This document shows, in pieces, positions 19,248 to 28,489 of a stretch of 64,000 nucleotides of DNA. The stretch covers positions 2,594,501 through 2,658,500 of the forward strand of contig NZ_JALKBF010000001.1 in the NCBI RefSeq assembly GCF_023016085.1. Direction: 5' to 3'. The DNA comes from Aliiroseovarius sp. F47248L (GTDB lineage Bacteria > Pseudomonadota > Alphaproteobacteria > Rhodobacterales > Rhodobacteraceae). The stretch's first letter is position 1. Each line of letters begins with the position of its first letter. The notes beneath the pieces were generated by a model. The model did no database searches, was not told the origin of the DNA, and worked only from the letters and a program-made list of their open reading frames with translations. The translations under genes were made by a program, and so were the position numbers.

Positions 19248-20485
19248 ACGGCATCCGTTCGATCTTCGTTACCAATAACGGACTGTCTGATCATATCGGC
19301 ACCGCCCAAGTGCTGCCCTATCTTGAGGGGCTGGCTGCCCGAGGCCATCAAATCGCCTGCCTGTCTGTCGAACATCCGACCCGACAGGAAGAGTTCGCCA
19401 CCAGGATCGCGCCGCGGCTGGAACGTGCGGGGATCGAGCACAGCCCGATTCTGCGTCACACCCTGCCGCTGGCAGGCAAGCTGGAACGTTTCGCCATCCC
19501 GGGACTGATGCAAAGCCGTCTGGAAAAGCTGATCGAGACCTTTCAGCCCGACCTGATCCATTGCCGCAGCTACATGCCGCTGGGCGCTGTGCTGCCAGTC
19601 AGCCTGCGACGCGGCCTGCCCTTCGTATTCGACATGCGCGGCTTCTGGGTGGACGAACGCTGCGAGGCGGGTATCTGGCAGGGGCCGGTGGGCCGCAGCA
19701 TCGCTCGCCACTTCCGCAAACTCGAAACCCGCGCTATCAGCAAGGCAAGCGCCATTGTCGCCTTGACACATGATGCAAAATCCATTGTCGCGGCGCGGCG
19801 CCCATCGGCCGGATTGGCGACAAGTGTCGTGCCTTGCAGTGTCGACCAGTCAAAGTTTCTTCCCGACAAAGCCCTGCGAGCCAGCACACGACGAGAGCTT
19901 GGTTACTCGACTAAAGATGTGGTGCTGGTGCATCTTGGATCAGCCGGGCCGCTTTACCAGATGGGCACCACATATCGCCTGCTGGCCGCGCTTCAGGCGC
20001 AGGACATGCAGGCGCGGCTGTTGCTGGTTGGCGATCATTCCATCGATCAGCATGTGCAGGCAGCCCGCGGTTATGGCGTCACGCTGGACCCGGCGCACCT
20101 GACGTGTAAGCGCGTGCCGCATGATGACGTGCCAGCGCTTCTGAATGCTGCCGATATCGGCCTGTCCTTCCGTATCGCCAGCAAGTCCAGCCTCGGCGTT
20201 TCGGCCACCAAGGTGGGCGAATACCTGTCCTGCGGTCTGCCAGTGATCAGCAACACAGGGATCGGAGACATCAACGATATTCTCCCAGACCGAAGTTTTG
20301 GCCTGGTGCTGGCCCGTCACGACTCACCCGCGATTGAACACGCTGCCCGGACGATCGCCTCTGCACCATTCGCTCCACGCTCGGTCATTCGCACCCATGC
20401 AACAGGGCGGTTCTCGCTTGAGCGAGCTTGCGAAGCCTATGACGCGCTCTATCGCACGTTCGGAATGGAAAGGCAGGCTGCATGA
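19244..20485 (+). CDS. Glycosyltransferase, GT-B fold
   Basis: A 413-residue glycosyltransferase-like protein. It begins IRSIFVTNNGLSDHIGTAQV, has the acceptor-domain segment DLIHCRSYMPLGAV and an FDMRGFWVDER motif seen in a subgroup of polysaccharide glycosyltransferases. The C-terminal part (HLGSAGPLYQMGTTYRLLAA, then KVGEYLSCGLPVISN) is the GT4-type nucleotide-sugar site. Coupled by overlaps to the genes before and after. Confidence 0.82.
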   Translation: MNGIRSIFVTNNGLSDHIGTAQVLPYLEGLAARGHQIACLSVEHPTRQEEFATRIAPRLERAGIEHSPILRHTLPLAGKLERFAIPGLMQSRLEKLIETFQPDLIHCRSYMPLGAVLPVSLRRGLPFVFDMRGFWVDERCEAGIWQGPVGRSIARHFRKLETRAISKASAIVALTHDAKSIVAARRPSAGLATSVVPCSVDQSKFLPDKALRASTRRELGYSTKDVVLVHLGSAGPLYQMGTTYRLLAALQAQDMQARLLLVGDHSIDQHVQAARGYGVTLDPAHLTCKRVPHDDVPALLNAADIGLSFRIASKSSLGVSATKVGEYLSCGLPVISNTGIGDINDILPDRSFGLVLARHDSPAIEHAARTIASAPFAPRSVIRTHATGRFSLERACEAYDALYRTFGMERQAA

Positions 20486-21150
20486 CCCAGATCGATCGGA
20501 TCCTTGCCGTCGACGTCTGCGGCACTTTGTACGACACCAACACCACCGCTGGATTGGTCACGTTTCACCACGCCCGCCGGGGGAACCGACGGCGGTTCAA
20601 CATGCTGAAAGCACTGACACGCCGCCGATCGGTGCTGCGTCTGGGGCTGATCCTGATCGCTAAAACCAGCCGATTTGACGTCCATCGCGCGCTTGTTCTG
20701 GCCAGCTTGCGCGGCGAAACCCTGTCGTCGCTACAAGCGTCGGCGGGGCGGTATGTTTCCGATCACCTACCCGCGCGCGCCATATCAGTAACGCACGCGC
20801 GTTTGGCTCAGATGCGCACCGCTGGATGGCAACCGGTGCTTGTTTCGAACGCGCTTGCACCAGTGATCGAAGAAATTGCCCGGCAGTTGGATACCCCCTG
20901 CGTCGCTTCGCAACCAAAAGTGCGGGATGGTCGCCTGACGGGCCGTTTATCCCGTGATCTGACTGGTCAGAAGCGCGAAGCGGTCGAGGCATTCCTGAAC
21001 CGCCCGCTTGATCAGGTGCGGTTTGCAGTGATCACCGACAACAGATCGGATTGCGATCTGGTTGCGGTAGCGAATCCTGCTGTGTTGGTCGCCGCACGCC
21101 AACCTCGCAAATGGATGAGGAATTGGGATGCCGAAATTCTGTGCCATTAG
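20482..21150 (+). CDS. HAD-family hydrolase, SerB-like, in polysaccharide operon
   Basis: A 222-residue HAD protein of the phosphoserine-phosphatase-like branch. The nucleophile motif is DVCGTLYDTNT: the first Asp (residue 10) is present, but the second Asp of the D-x-D signature, the usual general acid, is Cys. LVSNA carries the motif II serine position, and ITDNRSDCDL the acidic motif IV. It could dephosphorylate a lipid or sugar intermediate, or be weakened in activity. It overlaps the next gene, a membrane protein, by 23 bases, suggesting that the two act together. Confidence 0.75.
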   Translation: MTQIDRILAVDVCGTLYDTNTTAGLVTFHHARRGNRRRFNMLKALTRRRSVLRLGLILIAKTSRFDVHRALVLASLRGETLSSLQASAGRYVSDHLPARAISVTHARLAQMRTAGWQPVLVSNALAPVIEEIARQLDTPCVASQPKVRDGRLTGRLSRDLTGQKREAVEAFLNRPLDQVRFAVITDNRSDCDLVAVANPAVLVAARQPRKWMRNWDAEILCH

Positions 21151-21946
21151 GATGCGCCACCTGATACTGCTTTTGCCATTTGGTTATGCGTTTGTCTCTC
21201 GCTATCACTGGCCACGCGACTTCATGGTCAACGCCTTGACGGCATGGGTGCCGGGAATAATCCTTGTGGCACTGCTGGGTGATCTGACCGTCAGCGATGC
21301 ATTCATTTGCTATCTGATGAGCTATACCGCTTTCATCTGCATCTATGAACTGGGTTATCTGGCCAATGACACGATCGGCTTGCGCCACGATCCGACCCCG
21401 CGTCGGCGTGTCGACACTGATCACAGACCCGGTTTTATCATCTGTTTCGTCGCTCTGCGATTGGGCATTGGGTTGGCTGCCACTGTAGCAGTAGGGGTCG
21501 CAACCTCCGCCCTTTATTGGGCTTCTCTATCCACTCTTATTGCGACCTTGATCGCCCATAACACCCTGCGCGCGATCGAGTTGAAGTTCTATACGTTCCT
21601 GCAACTGTCCTTGCTCAGGTTCACTCTGCCTGTTCTGCCCGCTCTGCTTATCAACACCGACACAACGGCCATTCTGACAAGTTTTGCCACCGCGCTTTTG
21701 TTGTTCACCCTGCCAAGGTTTGTAACTTATTTGGACGCCAAAGGGCGCTTGATACTGCCGGAACGCAAAGCCCAAACCTATCACCTAAAGACCCAAGCTG
21801 CGGTTATACCGCTTGTCATACTTCTTTCAGTTCTGACCGATGAGATCGCACCGCTGATCTGTTTGATCTGGGGTGTGATCGTGCAACTTGTCTATGTTGC
21901 GCGCGGCAGGTTGCCATTGCGCGCTTTGGGCGTGACGCAGTCGTGA
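21128..21946 (+). CDS. Polytopic membrane protein, possibly UbiA-like
   Basis: A 272-residue protein with about eight hydrophobic segments. The first cytoplasmic loop has YLANDTIGLRHDPTPRRR, which recalls the N-D-x-x-D motif of UbiA prenyltransferases but is not a clear match. HAD phosphatases paired with UbiA-like proteins are known in decaprenyl-phosphate sugar synthesis, so a step on an undecaprenyl carrier is possible. Start taken at 21128 (AGGAATTGGG upstream); an alternative ATG at 21152 follows the HAD stop directly. I do not recognise the gene with certainty. Confidence 0.6.
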   Translation: MPKFCAIRMRHLILLLPFGYAFVSRYHWPRDFMVNALTAWVPGIILVALLGDLTVSDAFICYLMSYTAFICIYELGYLANDTIGLRHDPTPRRRVDTDHRPGFIICFVALRLGIGLAATVAVGVATSALYWASLSTLIATLIAHNTLRAIELKFYTFLQLSLLRFTLPVLPALLINTDTTAILTSFATALLLFTLPRFVTYLDAKGRLILPERKAQTYHLKTQAAVIPLVILLSVLTDEIAPLICLIWGVIVQLVYVARGRLPLRALGVTQS

Positions 21947-23013
21947 TCTATGTCGCCCTTTTTATCGCGCTGATCCTGATGCGGGTTGTGCTGGCCAATC
22001 AGCCACGCTTAAGCAATCAAACCTATCTCATGGTGCTGGTGGCCCTGTTTCTGTTCGTCGCATTCAGACTTGACGTAGGGTGCGACTGGAATGGCTACCA
22101 CCGCCATTTTTTGATCCAAATGGACCTTGGGTTTGCTGATGCGTTAGCCCAGCGCGAGCCGTTGTGGTGGGCACTGGTACAAGTCGTCGGAGGGTTGGGG
22201 CTTGCGTATCCGTGGCTGAATGTGACCGTGGCGGTGATCTTCTTTGCGGGCGTCCATGCGCTGGCGCGAAAACAGCCCGACCGGCTAGGCTTCCTGATCC
22301 TCCTCTACCCAGTCTTGATCCTTAACATGCCGATGTCCGGTATCCGGCAAGCCGCATCCATCGGGCTGATGTGCATGGCTTTTTCAGCATTCAGCAATGG
22401 GCGCACAGCGTGGTTCACCATGTGCACGTTGCTTGCCACGGGCTTTCATTCCAGCGCAGGTGTGTTCCTACTGCTAGCCCCCTTGGTTGGGTATGGTTCG
22501 ATTAGGGCGCGATTGCTGGCAGCGTTCACGCTGGCCGTGCCGGGTGTTTATCTTCTGGCAACCGGAGACAGCGCACAGCTCGCCTTGTCACGCTATGTCA
22601 ACACGGGTGTCGATGCCTATGGGGCGATGTATCGGGCCGCGCTTTTGACACTGACGGGCGTTCTATTTTTTCTGGTGCTTCGCCCCGCATGGCGCACACG
22701 TTTCCCGACTGATCATAGGATTGTTGTGCTGGGTGCGCTGATGATGCTGGCAACCGTACCGTTGATTAGCCTGTCCAGTGTGATCGCCGATCGTGTCGGC
22801 TATTTTCTGGTTCCGCTTCAAGCGATAATACTGGCGCGCATCCCATTTCTTGGCCTTGGGACAGTCGGCTCAGTGTTGGCTACCGCACCCTATGCAGTGC
22901 TGATGGTAATGCTAGCTGTCTGGACCAACTACTCGGCCCATTTCCACTATTGCTACATGCCCTATGACAGCTGGCTGTTTTCAATACCCAAGATTTATCA
23001 ACTGCCAAACTGA
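21943..23013 (+). CDS. EpsG-family O-antigen/capsule polymerase (Wzy-like)
   Basis: A 356-residue polytopic protein starting with GTG in the preceding stop. FRLDVGCDWNGYHRHF and SGIRQAASIGLMCMAF are the hallmark segments of EpsG/Wzy-type polymerases, with Arg residues thought to bind the polymer. It joins repeat units in the periplasm, consistent with a flippase and Wza/Wzc export genes in the same locus. About ten membrane segments are seen. Confidence 0.83.
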   Translation: MIYVALFIALILMRVVLANQPRLSNQTYLMVLVALFLFVAFRLDVGCDWNGYHRHFLIQMDLGFADALAQREPLWWALVQVVGGLGLAYPWLNVTVAVIFFAGVHALARKQPDRLGFLILLYPVLILNMPMSGIRQAASIGLMCMAFSAFSNGRTAWFTMCTLLATGFHSSAGVFLLLAPLVGYGSIRARLLAAFTLAVPGVYLLATGDSAQLALSRYVNTGVDAYGAMYRAALLTLTGVLFFLVLRPAWRTRFPTDHRIVVLGALMMLATVPLISLSSVIADRVGYFLVPLQAIILARIPFLGLGTVGSVLATAPYAVLMVMLAVWTNYSAHFHYCYMPYDSWLFSIPKIYQLPN

Positions 23014-23021
23014 GGTATCCT

Positions 23022-24164
23022 ATGAGAGTTGTTTTAACCGTCAACGCCGCATGGAACGCCCTGAATTTTCGCCGCCCAGTGATCGAGGCTTTGCTGAACC
23101 AGGGCCACCACGTCACCATTCTGTCACCTCATGACGCCACTGTATCAGCGCTGCGCGCCATGGGATGTCAGGTGGTTGACTTGCAAATGGATGTGCAAGG
23201 GATGTCTCCCCGGCGTGATGCCAAACTGGCAGGCTGTCTTGCCGCCCATTTTGCAACACTCCGACCTGATGTCATCCTCAGCTACACCGTAAAGAACAAC
23301 ATCTTCGGCGCTGTGGCCGCAAAGCGTCTGGGCATCCCGTTTCTTCCCAATGTTTCAGGATTGGGGACGGGTTTCCTTTCAAGTGGCGCGCTTAGAATGG
23401 TGGTCGAGACTTTGTATCGCTTTGCCTTCCGGGGGCTTCCAATCTTGTTCTTTCAGAACCCTGATGATCGTGACCTGTTCATTCAACGACGGCTGATTGC
23501 ACCTGTTCAGGCCCGTCTGCTGCCCGGCTCGGGCGTCGATCTCGACCAATTTTCCCCAAGGCTCCATCCCCCCGATAGTGGAACGGTTTTTTTGATGATA
23601 TCGCGCCTATTGCGGGACAAAGGCGTGTTGGAATTTGTCGATGCCGCGCGCCAGATCAAAAGCATGCGTGATGATGTCCACTTCCAGATTCTAGGATCAA
23701 TTGGCGCAGCGAACCGGTCGGCATTGGGGCCCGCACTGTTGAACGGTTGGATCAAAGAGGGTGTCATCGACCATTTGGGGGAACATGATGATGTGCGCCC
23801 CTTTATTGCACAGGCAGATTGTGTCGTCCTTCCATCTTATCGTGAAGGTGCACCCCGCACGCTGTTAGAGGCCGCCAGCATGGCGCGACCCCTGATCGCA
23901 ACCGATGTGCCGGGTTGCCGACATGTCGTGGATAACGGGATCACCGGCCTGCTTTGCGCACCACGCGATGCCGAAGACTTGCGTCACACGATGGAGATAT
24001 TTGCAGACCTGCCAACAAACACCCGCATGATGATGGGTGGTGCCGGACGTGAAAAAATGCTGCGGGAATACGATCAAAAAATCGTGGTTGATCGCTATCT
24101 GTCCGCAATTGCAGACCTTGTGCCCGATCTGTCCACCGCAACAGACACGCGGCTAAGCGCCTAG
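23022..24164 (+). CDS. Glycosyltransferase family 4 (PglA/CapM-like)
   Basis: A 380-residue GT4 enzyme. NNIFGAVAAKRLGIPFLPNV and SGLGTGF are typical of the PglA/CapM group, which adds N-acetylhexosamine residues. The C-terminal signature PSYREGAPRTLLEAASMARP supplies the donor-binding glutamates. A clear GAGG site lies 6 bases before the ATG. It follows the polymerase by 8 bases and ends the co-directional run before Wza, which has its own 172-base upstream region. Confidence 0.87.
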   Translation: MRVVLTVNAAWNALNFRRPVIEALLNQGHHVTILSPHDATVSALRAMGCQVVDLQMDVQGMSPRRDAKLAGCLAAHFATLRPDVILSYTVKNNIFGAVAAKRLGIPFLPNVSGLGTGFLSSGALRMVVETLYRFAFRGLPILFFQNPDDRDLFIQRRLIAPVQARLLPGSGVDLDQFSPRLHPPDSGTVFLMISRLLRDKGVLEFVDAARQIKSMRDDVHFQILGSIGAANRSALGPALLNGWIKEGVIDHLGEHDDVRPFIAQADCVVLPSYREGAPRTLLEAASMARPLIATDVPGCRHVVDNGITGLLCAPRDAEDLRHTMEIFADLPTNTRMMMGGAGREKMLREYDQKIVVDRYLSAIADLVPDLSTATDTRLSA

Positions 24165-24336
24165 AGAGTACAACACGCCGCAAATCAGCAACACACCTTG
24201 ACGGAAGCACTCTTGCAACAAACAACCTATGGTATTTTTATGTCACTCGTTTGCAATTTTGATATGAGTTAACCAATCACACCAATCCGCACACCATAGG
24301 GTGACACGCGACGGGGTTGGACGGACGGAGGACAAC

Positions 24337-25704
24337 ATGCACCACAGCGGAATGCGCGCGCTTCTTCTTGGCACAAGCCTTGTCTTGACGGGCTGTGGCG
24401 TTACCTATCACAGCCCGACCGTGCAAACACAGGCTGCTGGACTGGATGTGCAAGTGATGCGGATCACCGCAAGTTCGGTAAAGCAGGCCAACAGCGCGCC
24501 CTATGTGCCACGAAGTCTGCCAGAAGCGTTTCATGCAGTTGCCAGTGGCACCGGTTTGCGCGGTGCTGCTGCGCTGCCAGAAATTCCAGACGGCCCCACT
24601 CAAACGCGCGAAATGATTACCACCAAGCTGCCACCCCAACTTGCCACGCAACGTTACAGGATCGGTATTGGTGATGAGGTGATGCTTGTGACAAAAAGCT
24701 CGGCCAGCACGATCGAGGAACTTGGCGGACTGCTGAATGCACAAACTCAAAGGCAAGGCTTTACCGTGCGCGACAACGGGATGATTGCCCTGCCCGATAT
24801 TGGACAGATCGCGATTGCCGGGAAAACACTGGAAGACGCCGAAGATGCCGTTTTCCAAGCCCTTGTGGCTAAAAACATCGACCCCGCCTTCAGCCTTGAG
24901 ATCACGGAATTTAAATCGCAAAACGTGGCCATAGGCGGCAAGGTTGCCAAAGCAGGGTTGGTACCTTTGTCCTTAAAACCCCTACGTCTTGGTGATGCGC
25001 TGGCACAGGCGGGTGGGATTGTCGCCGAAGATAAGGACGCTACAGCAATACGTCTTTACCGCAACGGCACACTCTACCAGCTACCCGCTTCGGCCCTTCG
25101 ATCTGACGCCGCAGCGCGCAACCTAACGCTGCAGGCGGACGATGCGATCTATGTGGATGAAAGCTATGACCTTGATCGGGCTCTGACGTTCTACGAGGCG
25201 CAGATCACGGCGATCGGCATGAAACGCAACGCGCGCCTGCAAGCCTTGTCCGAGTTGAGGTCTGAGATATCGGTCCAACGCGATGCCCTTGATGAACGGC
25301 GCGCCACTTTTAAAGCCCGCCGTGAACTTGGCGCCGAAACACGCGATTATGTCTATCTGGCTGGAGAGGTGGCCCAACAAGGTCGCGTTGCTCTCCCGTA
25401 TGGGCGACAGGCCAGCCTTGCCGATGTGCTTTATGACGAAGGCGGGTTTGACACCAGAACCGGTGATCCGGCGCAAATCTATGTCATCCGTCCCGGCACA
25501 GGATCAAATGATACCAAGGTCACGGCTTGGCATCTGGACGCGACAAATGTAGTTAACATCACGCTTGCCACTCGTATGCAGATGCGCCCGAATGACATCG
25601 TCTTTATCGAAGAACAGCCGATCACCAAATGGTCGCGCGCCTTCGAACAGGCTTTCCCGATCCTGATCAACAAATCGGTCAACGGAGACAGCGGCGTGCC
25701 TTAG
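24337..25704 (+). CDS. Wza-type outer-membrane polysaccharide export lipoprotein
   Basis: A 455-residue lipoprotein. Residues 1-22 form a signal peptide ending in the lipobox LVLTGC. The polysaccharide export domain (YRIGIGDEVMLVTK, then DNGMIALPDIGQIAIAGK) and two SLBB-type segments (VAIGGKVAKAG, VYLAGEVAQQG) follow. It forms the outer-membrane pore for the capsule or exopolysaccharide. I choose the ATG at 24337 with GGAGGACAAC upstream; a GTG 12 codons earlier gives a poor leader. Its end overlaps the convergent Wzc-like gene by four bases. Confidence 0.9.
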   Translation: MHHSGMRALLLGTSLVLTGCGVTYHSPTVQTQAAGLDVQVMRITASSVKQANSAPYVPRSLPEAFHAVASGTGLRGAAALPEIPDGPTQTREMITTKLPPQLATQRYRIGIGDEVMLVTKSSASTIEELGGLLNAQTQRQGFTVRDNGMIALPDIGQIAIAGKTLEDAEDAVFQALVAKNIDPAFSLEITEFKSQNVAIGGKVAKAGLVPLSLKPLRLGDALAQAGGIVAEDKDATAIRLYRNGTLYQLPASALRSDAAARNLTLQADDAIYVDESYDLDRALTFYEAQITAIGMKRNARLQALSELRSEISVQRDALDERRATFKARRELGAETRDYVYLAGEVAQQGRVALPYGRQASLADVLYDEGGFDTRTGDPAQIYVIRPGTGSNDTKVTAWHLDATNVVNITLATRMQMRPNDIVFIEEQPITKWSRAFEQAFPILINKSVNGDSGVP

Positions 25705-27644
25705 GTCGCGCCGTAATAACCTTCCCCATACGTCGTGTATGCAGGATTGGTATCCGCATAACCGTATCGCACCATCTCTGCAGATTTAACCTGCGACAGT
25801 ACAAAACCGGTAACTGCGCAGTTCACCATTTCAAACTGCCGCAAGCCCTCGGCCACTTGCCCTCGGGTTGTCTTGTTCCACCCCACGATAAAAAGGATGG
25901 CATCTGCGTAGCGGGCAATCACACGCGCATCCGGCACAACCAGAACCGGGGGACTGTCGATAATGATCATGTCATAATCTGCGCGCGCCTCTTGGATAAG
26001 ACGTTCAAAGCGGCTTGAGGCGAACAGATCAGCGGCACTCAGCCCTGTCTTTTCTCCAAAAAGAACATCCGCACCCAGCTGCGCATCATGTTGCACCGCA
26101 TCTGACAAGGACACATCACCCGCCAAGAGCGACATAATCCCCGGCGCGGAAGGCCCGGGCACATAGTGTTCCAACGTACAGCGACGGATATCCCCTTCGA
26201 TCAACAAAACACGTTTACCCAATCCGGCAAAGTTCTGCGTCAACGCCACCGCTTGTGTGGTCTTTCCTTCACCCGACACGGCCGATGCAATCAGAACCAC
26301 TTGCGGCGGCTGTTCGACGTTTGACATCAAAAGCGAAGTGCGCAGATTTCGGATGGCTTCGGCGGTGGCGGCTGTCGGTTGGTTTGATAGAAACGGCACC
26401 AATGCGCTGCGGTCCGCAACCGGGATAATTGGGACTTGTCCCAGAACAGGTTTACCCGCTGCCGCTGCCAATTCATCTGCGGTTCTGAAACCGGAATGCA
26501 CAAACTGCTTCGACAGGACGTAGACGCTTGCAATCACCATCCCAATAAGTGCACCGATCAGCATGATCAGCCCCTTTTGAGGTGATTGATATGTGCCAGC
26601 TGTCGCAGCAGACAGCACCCGCGCATCGGCCTGCTGCAGCCCGCGAACTGCGCTGGCCTCTTTCAATCGGGCCAGTAAAGTTTCATAGAGCACACGTGTC
26701 GCTTGCGCTTCGCGTTCTAGCTGTTGCAACGCGTTGACATCAGCACCTTGTGTCTGCACCGCCAGCTCAAGCTCCGAGATAGATCGTTCCAATGCAAGCT
26801 TTTGAAGCGCCACACGCTGTTGATCGTTGGTTTGTTCCGCTTGCTGTTGCACATCCTGCAACCGCGCCCGCGCCTCTTTCAGGCGCGCGTTTAAAATGGC
26901 CAGCCCCTCTGCCGAGGTCAGACCCATCTGCGTGCGCAACTGCGCGACCGCTGCTTCTTGCGCGATTAAATCATGCCGCAGAACACCCACACGATCTGAC
27001 AACCAACTGACCGCATCATTTGCTGCTTGGAATTTTGCATCAATTTGATCTTGCAGATAGATAGCTGAAAGCGTGTTAGCCATCTTGGCAGCCTTGAAGC
27101 GATCTTCCGACTGTGCCGTAACTATGAAAATGCGTGTACTTCTTTGCACATACGCCGATAGTGCGCCTTGGACATTCGCGATCACCTGTTCCGCAGTTTC
27201 AGCATCATTGATCGTTGATGGATCAGAACGGGTTGCCGAAAAAATGGACCAACCGGGCCGCAAAGCCGTGTTGAATTCTGGGTCATTTTCCAAGGCCAAC
27301 GCATCAACCATTTGCTGCACCAAGGCGCGTGACTGAATGATATGAAGCTGTGTGTTCATATCCGATACGTCTTGCGACGCTGGCTGCGAAGATGCATCCC
27401 CGGAAAAGACTGGATCGGGCGTCTGTGTCATGACCAACAAGGCCGTGGCCGCGAATTTCGGACGCGCGACACCAAATCCATAGACAGCCCCAAAGACCAG
27501 CCCCACAATACCCAATGTCGCGATCAATCGGCGACCGCGCCACAGCGCCTGCCCTACTCGCAGAAGATCTAACTCTTTGGCTGGAGCAAAATTATCCCGA
27601 AACGTCGAACCATGGGTACCCGGAAACCCTTGTCGTATGTTCAT
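25701..27644 (-). CDS. Wzc-like polysaccharide co-polymerase with tyrosine autokinase domain
   Basis: A 647-residue protein. The N-terminal Wzz domain has membrane segments near residues 42-60 and in the middle (about 360-380), with long coiled-coil helices between. The C-terminal BY-kinase has Walker A VSGEGKTTQA, Walker A' LLIEGDIRRC and Walker B MIIIDSPPVLV. The tail YGYADTNPAYTTYGEGYYG is the tyrosine cluster that is autophosphorylated. It sets chain length and couples polymerisation to Wza export. Transcribed leftwards, 42 bases or so after the sugar transferase gene, so these two form a separate operon that converges on wza. Confidence 0.9.
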   Translation of the reverse strand: MNIRQGFPGTHGSTFRDNFAPAKELDLLRVGQALWRGRRLIATLGIVGLVFGAVYGFGVARPKFAATALLVMTQTPDPVFSGDASSQPASQDVSDMNTQLHIIQSRALVQQMVDALALENDPEFNTALRPGWSIFSATRSDPSTINDAETAEQVIANVQGALSAYVQRSTRIFIVTAQSEDRFKAAKMANTLSAIYLQDQIDAKFQAANDAVSWLSDRVGVLRHDLIAQEAAVAQLRTQMGLTSAEGLAILNARLKEARARLQDVQQQAEQTNDQQRVALQKLALERSISELELAVQTQGADVNALQQLEREAQATRVLYETLLARLKEASAVRGLQQADARVLSAATAGTYQSPQKGLIMLIGALIGMVIASVYVLSKQFVHSGFRTADELAAAAGKPVLGQVPIIPVADRSALVPFLSNQPTAATAEAIRNLRTSLLMSNVEQPPQVVLIASAVSGEGKTTQAVALTQNFAGLGKRVLLIEGDIRRCTLEHYVPGPSAPGIMSLLAGDVSLSDAVQHDAQLGADVLFGEKTGLSAADLFASSRFERLIQEARADYDMIIIDSPPVLVVPDARVIARYADAILFIVGWNKTTRGQVAEGLRQFEMVNCAVTGFVLSQVKSAEMVRYGYADTNPAYTTYGEGYYGAT

Positions 27645-27686
27645 TCAAGGCCTCTTGGTTGGTAGCAAGTTTGAAATAGCACCCGC

Positions 27687-28346
27687 TTAACACCCGGTGC
27701 GGCTGATCACGGTCACCAGTGTTCGCCAGAAGATCCACGCTTCCAAACGGAGGCTGCGATTAGCGATGTAGTGAAGATCAGCCTCGACCTTTTTAACAGT
27801 TGCTTCGATGCCTTCGACATAGCCAAGCTCTGTTTGCGCGAAGCCACTAATTCCCGGCAACACCACGTGACGTTCTTTGTAACCCGGTACAATGCGCACA
27901 AATGTGACCGCATGATCATAGCAATCAGGACGCGGGCCAATCAGACTCATCTCACCGCGCAGGACATTAATGATTTGTGGCAACTCATCCAGCCGACTTT
28001 GACGCAACGCTGCACCAAAGCTGGTAATACGCTCTCTCTCAAGGGGATCGTGCGCACGACGGCTTTGTGTCGATGGCGTCATTGTGCGAAATTTGTAGGC
28101 CTTGAAGAGGGTGCAATTGTGCCCCATTCGAGGTTGCTTAAACAGCAACGGACCCCGATTAAAGGCAGAGTTCAGTAGCAGCAATATGACGGCAACAGCG
28201 CCCAGAATTGGTAGCAATAGCAGGCAAAAAAATACATCGAACGCGCGCTTACCGATCGCAAAACCTAATGGGGTCAGCACGGTCGCACTTGTGGGCCAAG
28301 GGTCCAAATCCACCGTTCGGTCCGGTGTCATGCTGTATTCCCGCAT
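27687..28346 (-). CDS. Initiating undecaprenyl-phosphate sugar transferase (ExoY/WcaJ-type)
   Basis: A bacterial sugar transferase of about 219 residues. One membrane hairpin (FDVFFCLLLLPILGAVAVIL) precedes the catalytic part: PLLFKQPRMGHN, FKAYKFRTM, RQSRLDELPQIINVLRGEMS and LIGPRPDCYDHA are all family signatures. It transfers the first sugar-1-phosphate to undecaprenyl phosphate and so starts the repeat unit. The start is uncertain: the ATG ending at 28346 has GAGG 6 bases upstream; an ATG at 28358 and a GTG at 28370 are in frame. First gene of the leftward operon with the Wzc-like kinase. Confidence 0.9.
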   Translation of the reverse strand: MREYSMTPDRTVDLDPWPTSATVLTPLGFAIGKRAFDVFFCLLLLPILGAVAVILLLLNSAFNRGPLLFKQPRMGHNCTLFKAYKFRTMTPSTQSRRAHDPLERERITSFGAALRQSRLDELPQIINVLRGEMSLIGPRPDCYDHAVTFVRIVPGYKERHVVLPGISGFAQTELGYVEGIEATVKKVEADLHYIANRSLRLEAWIFWRTLVTVISRTGC

Positions 28347-28378
28347 AGACTGCCTCATGGTTGCAAACACCTAAATAA

Positions 28379-28395
28379 TTTACACCTCTAGGTTG
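28379..28395. promoter_or_regulatory. 17-bp motif shared with the polysaccharide operon promoter
   Basis: TTTACACCTCTAGGTTG, matching 14936-14952 at 15 of 17 positions, lies in the upstream region of the sugar transferase gene. Its core CCTCTAGG is partly symmetric, so orientation may not matter. Likely a protein-binding site; function is inference. Confidence 0.4.
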
Positions 28396-28489
28396 CTAAC
28401 ATGATTTATCTAAACTTCAAAGTAGTTTAGTGAATGCCTCGGGAGCGTTGGCGTTCTGCCCAAGCAAAAAACCGGACAGAAAGACGAGC

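Noticed and set aside
24244-24285. CtrA half-site upstream of the Wza gene
   Set aside because: A single TTAACC without a second TTAA at the right distance; too common to support a claim.
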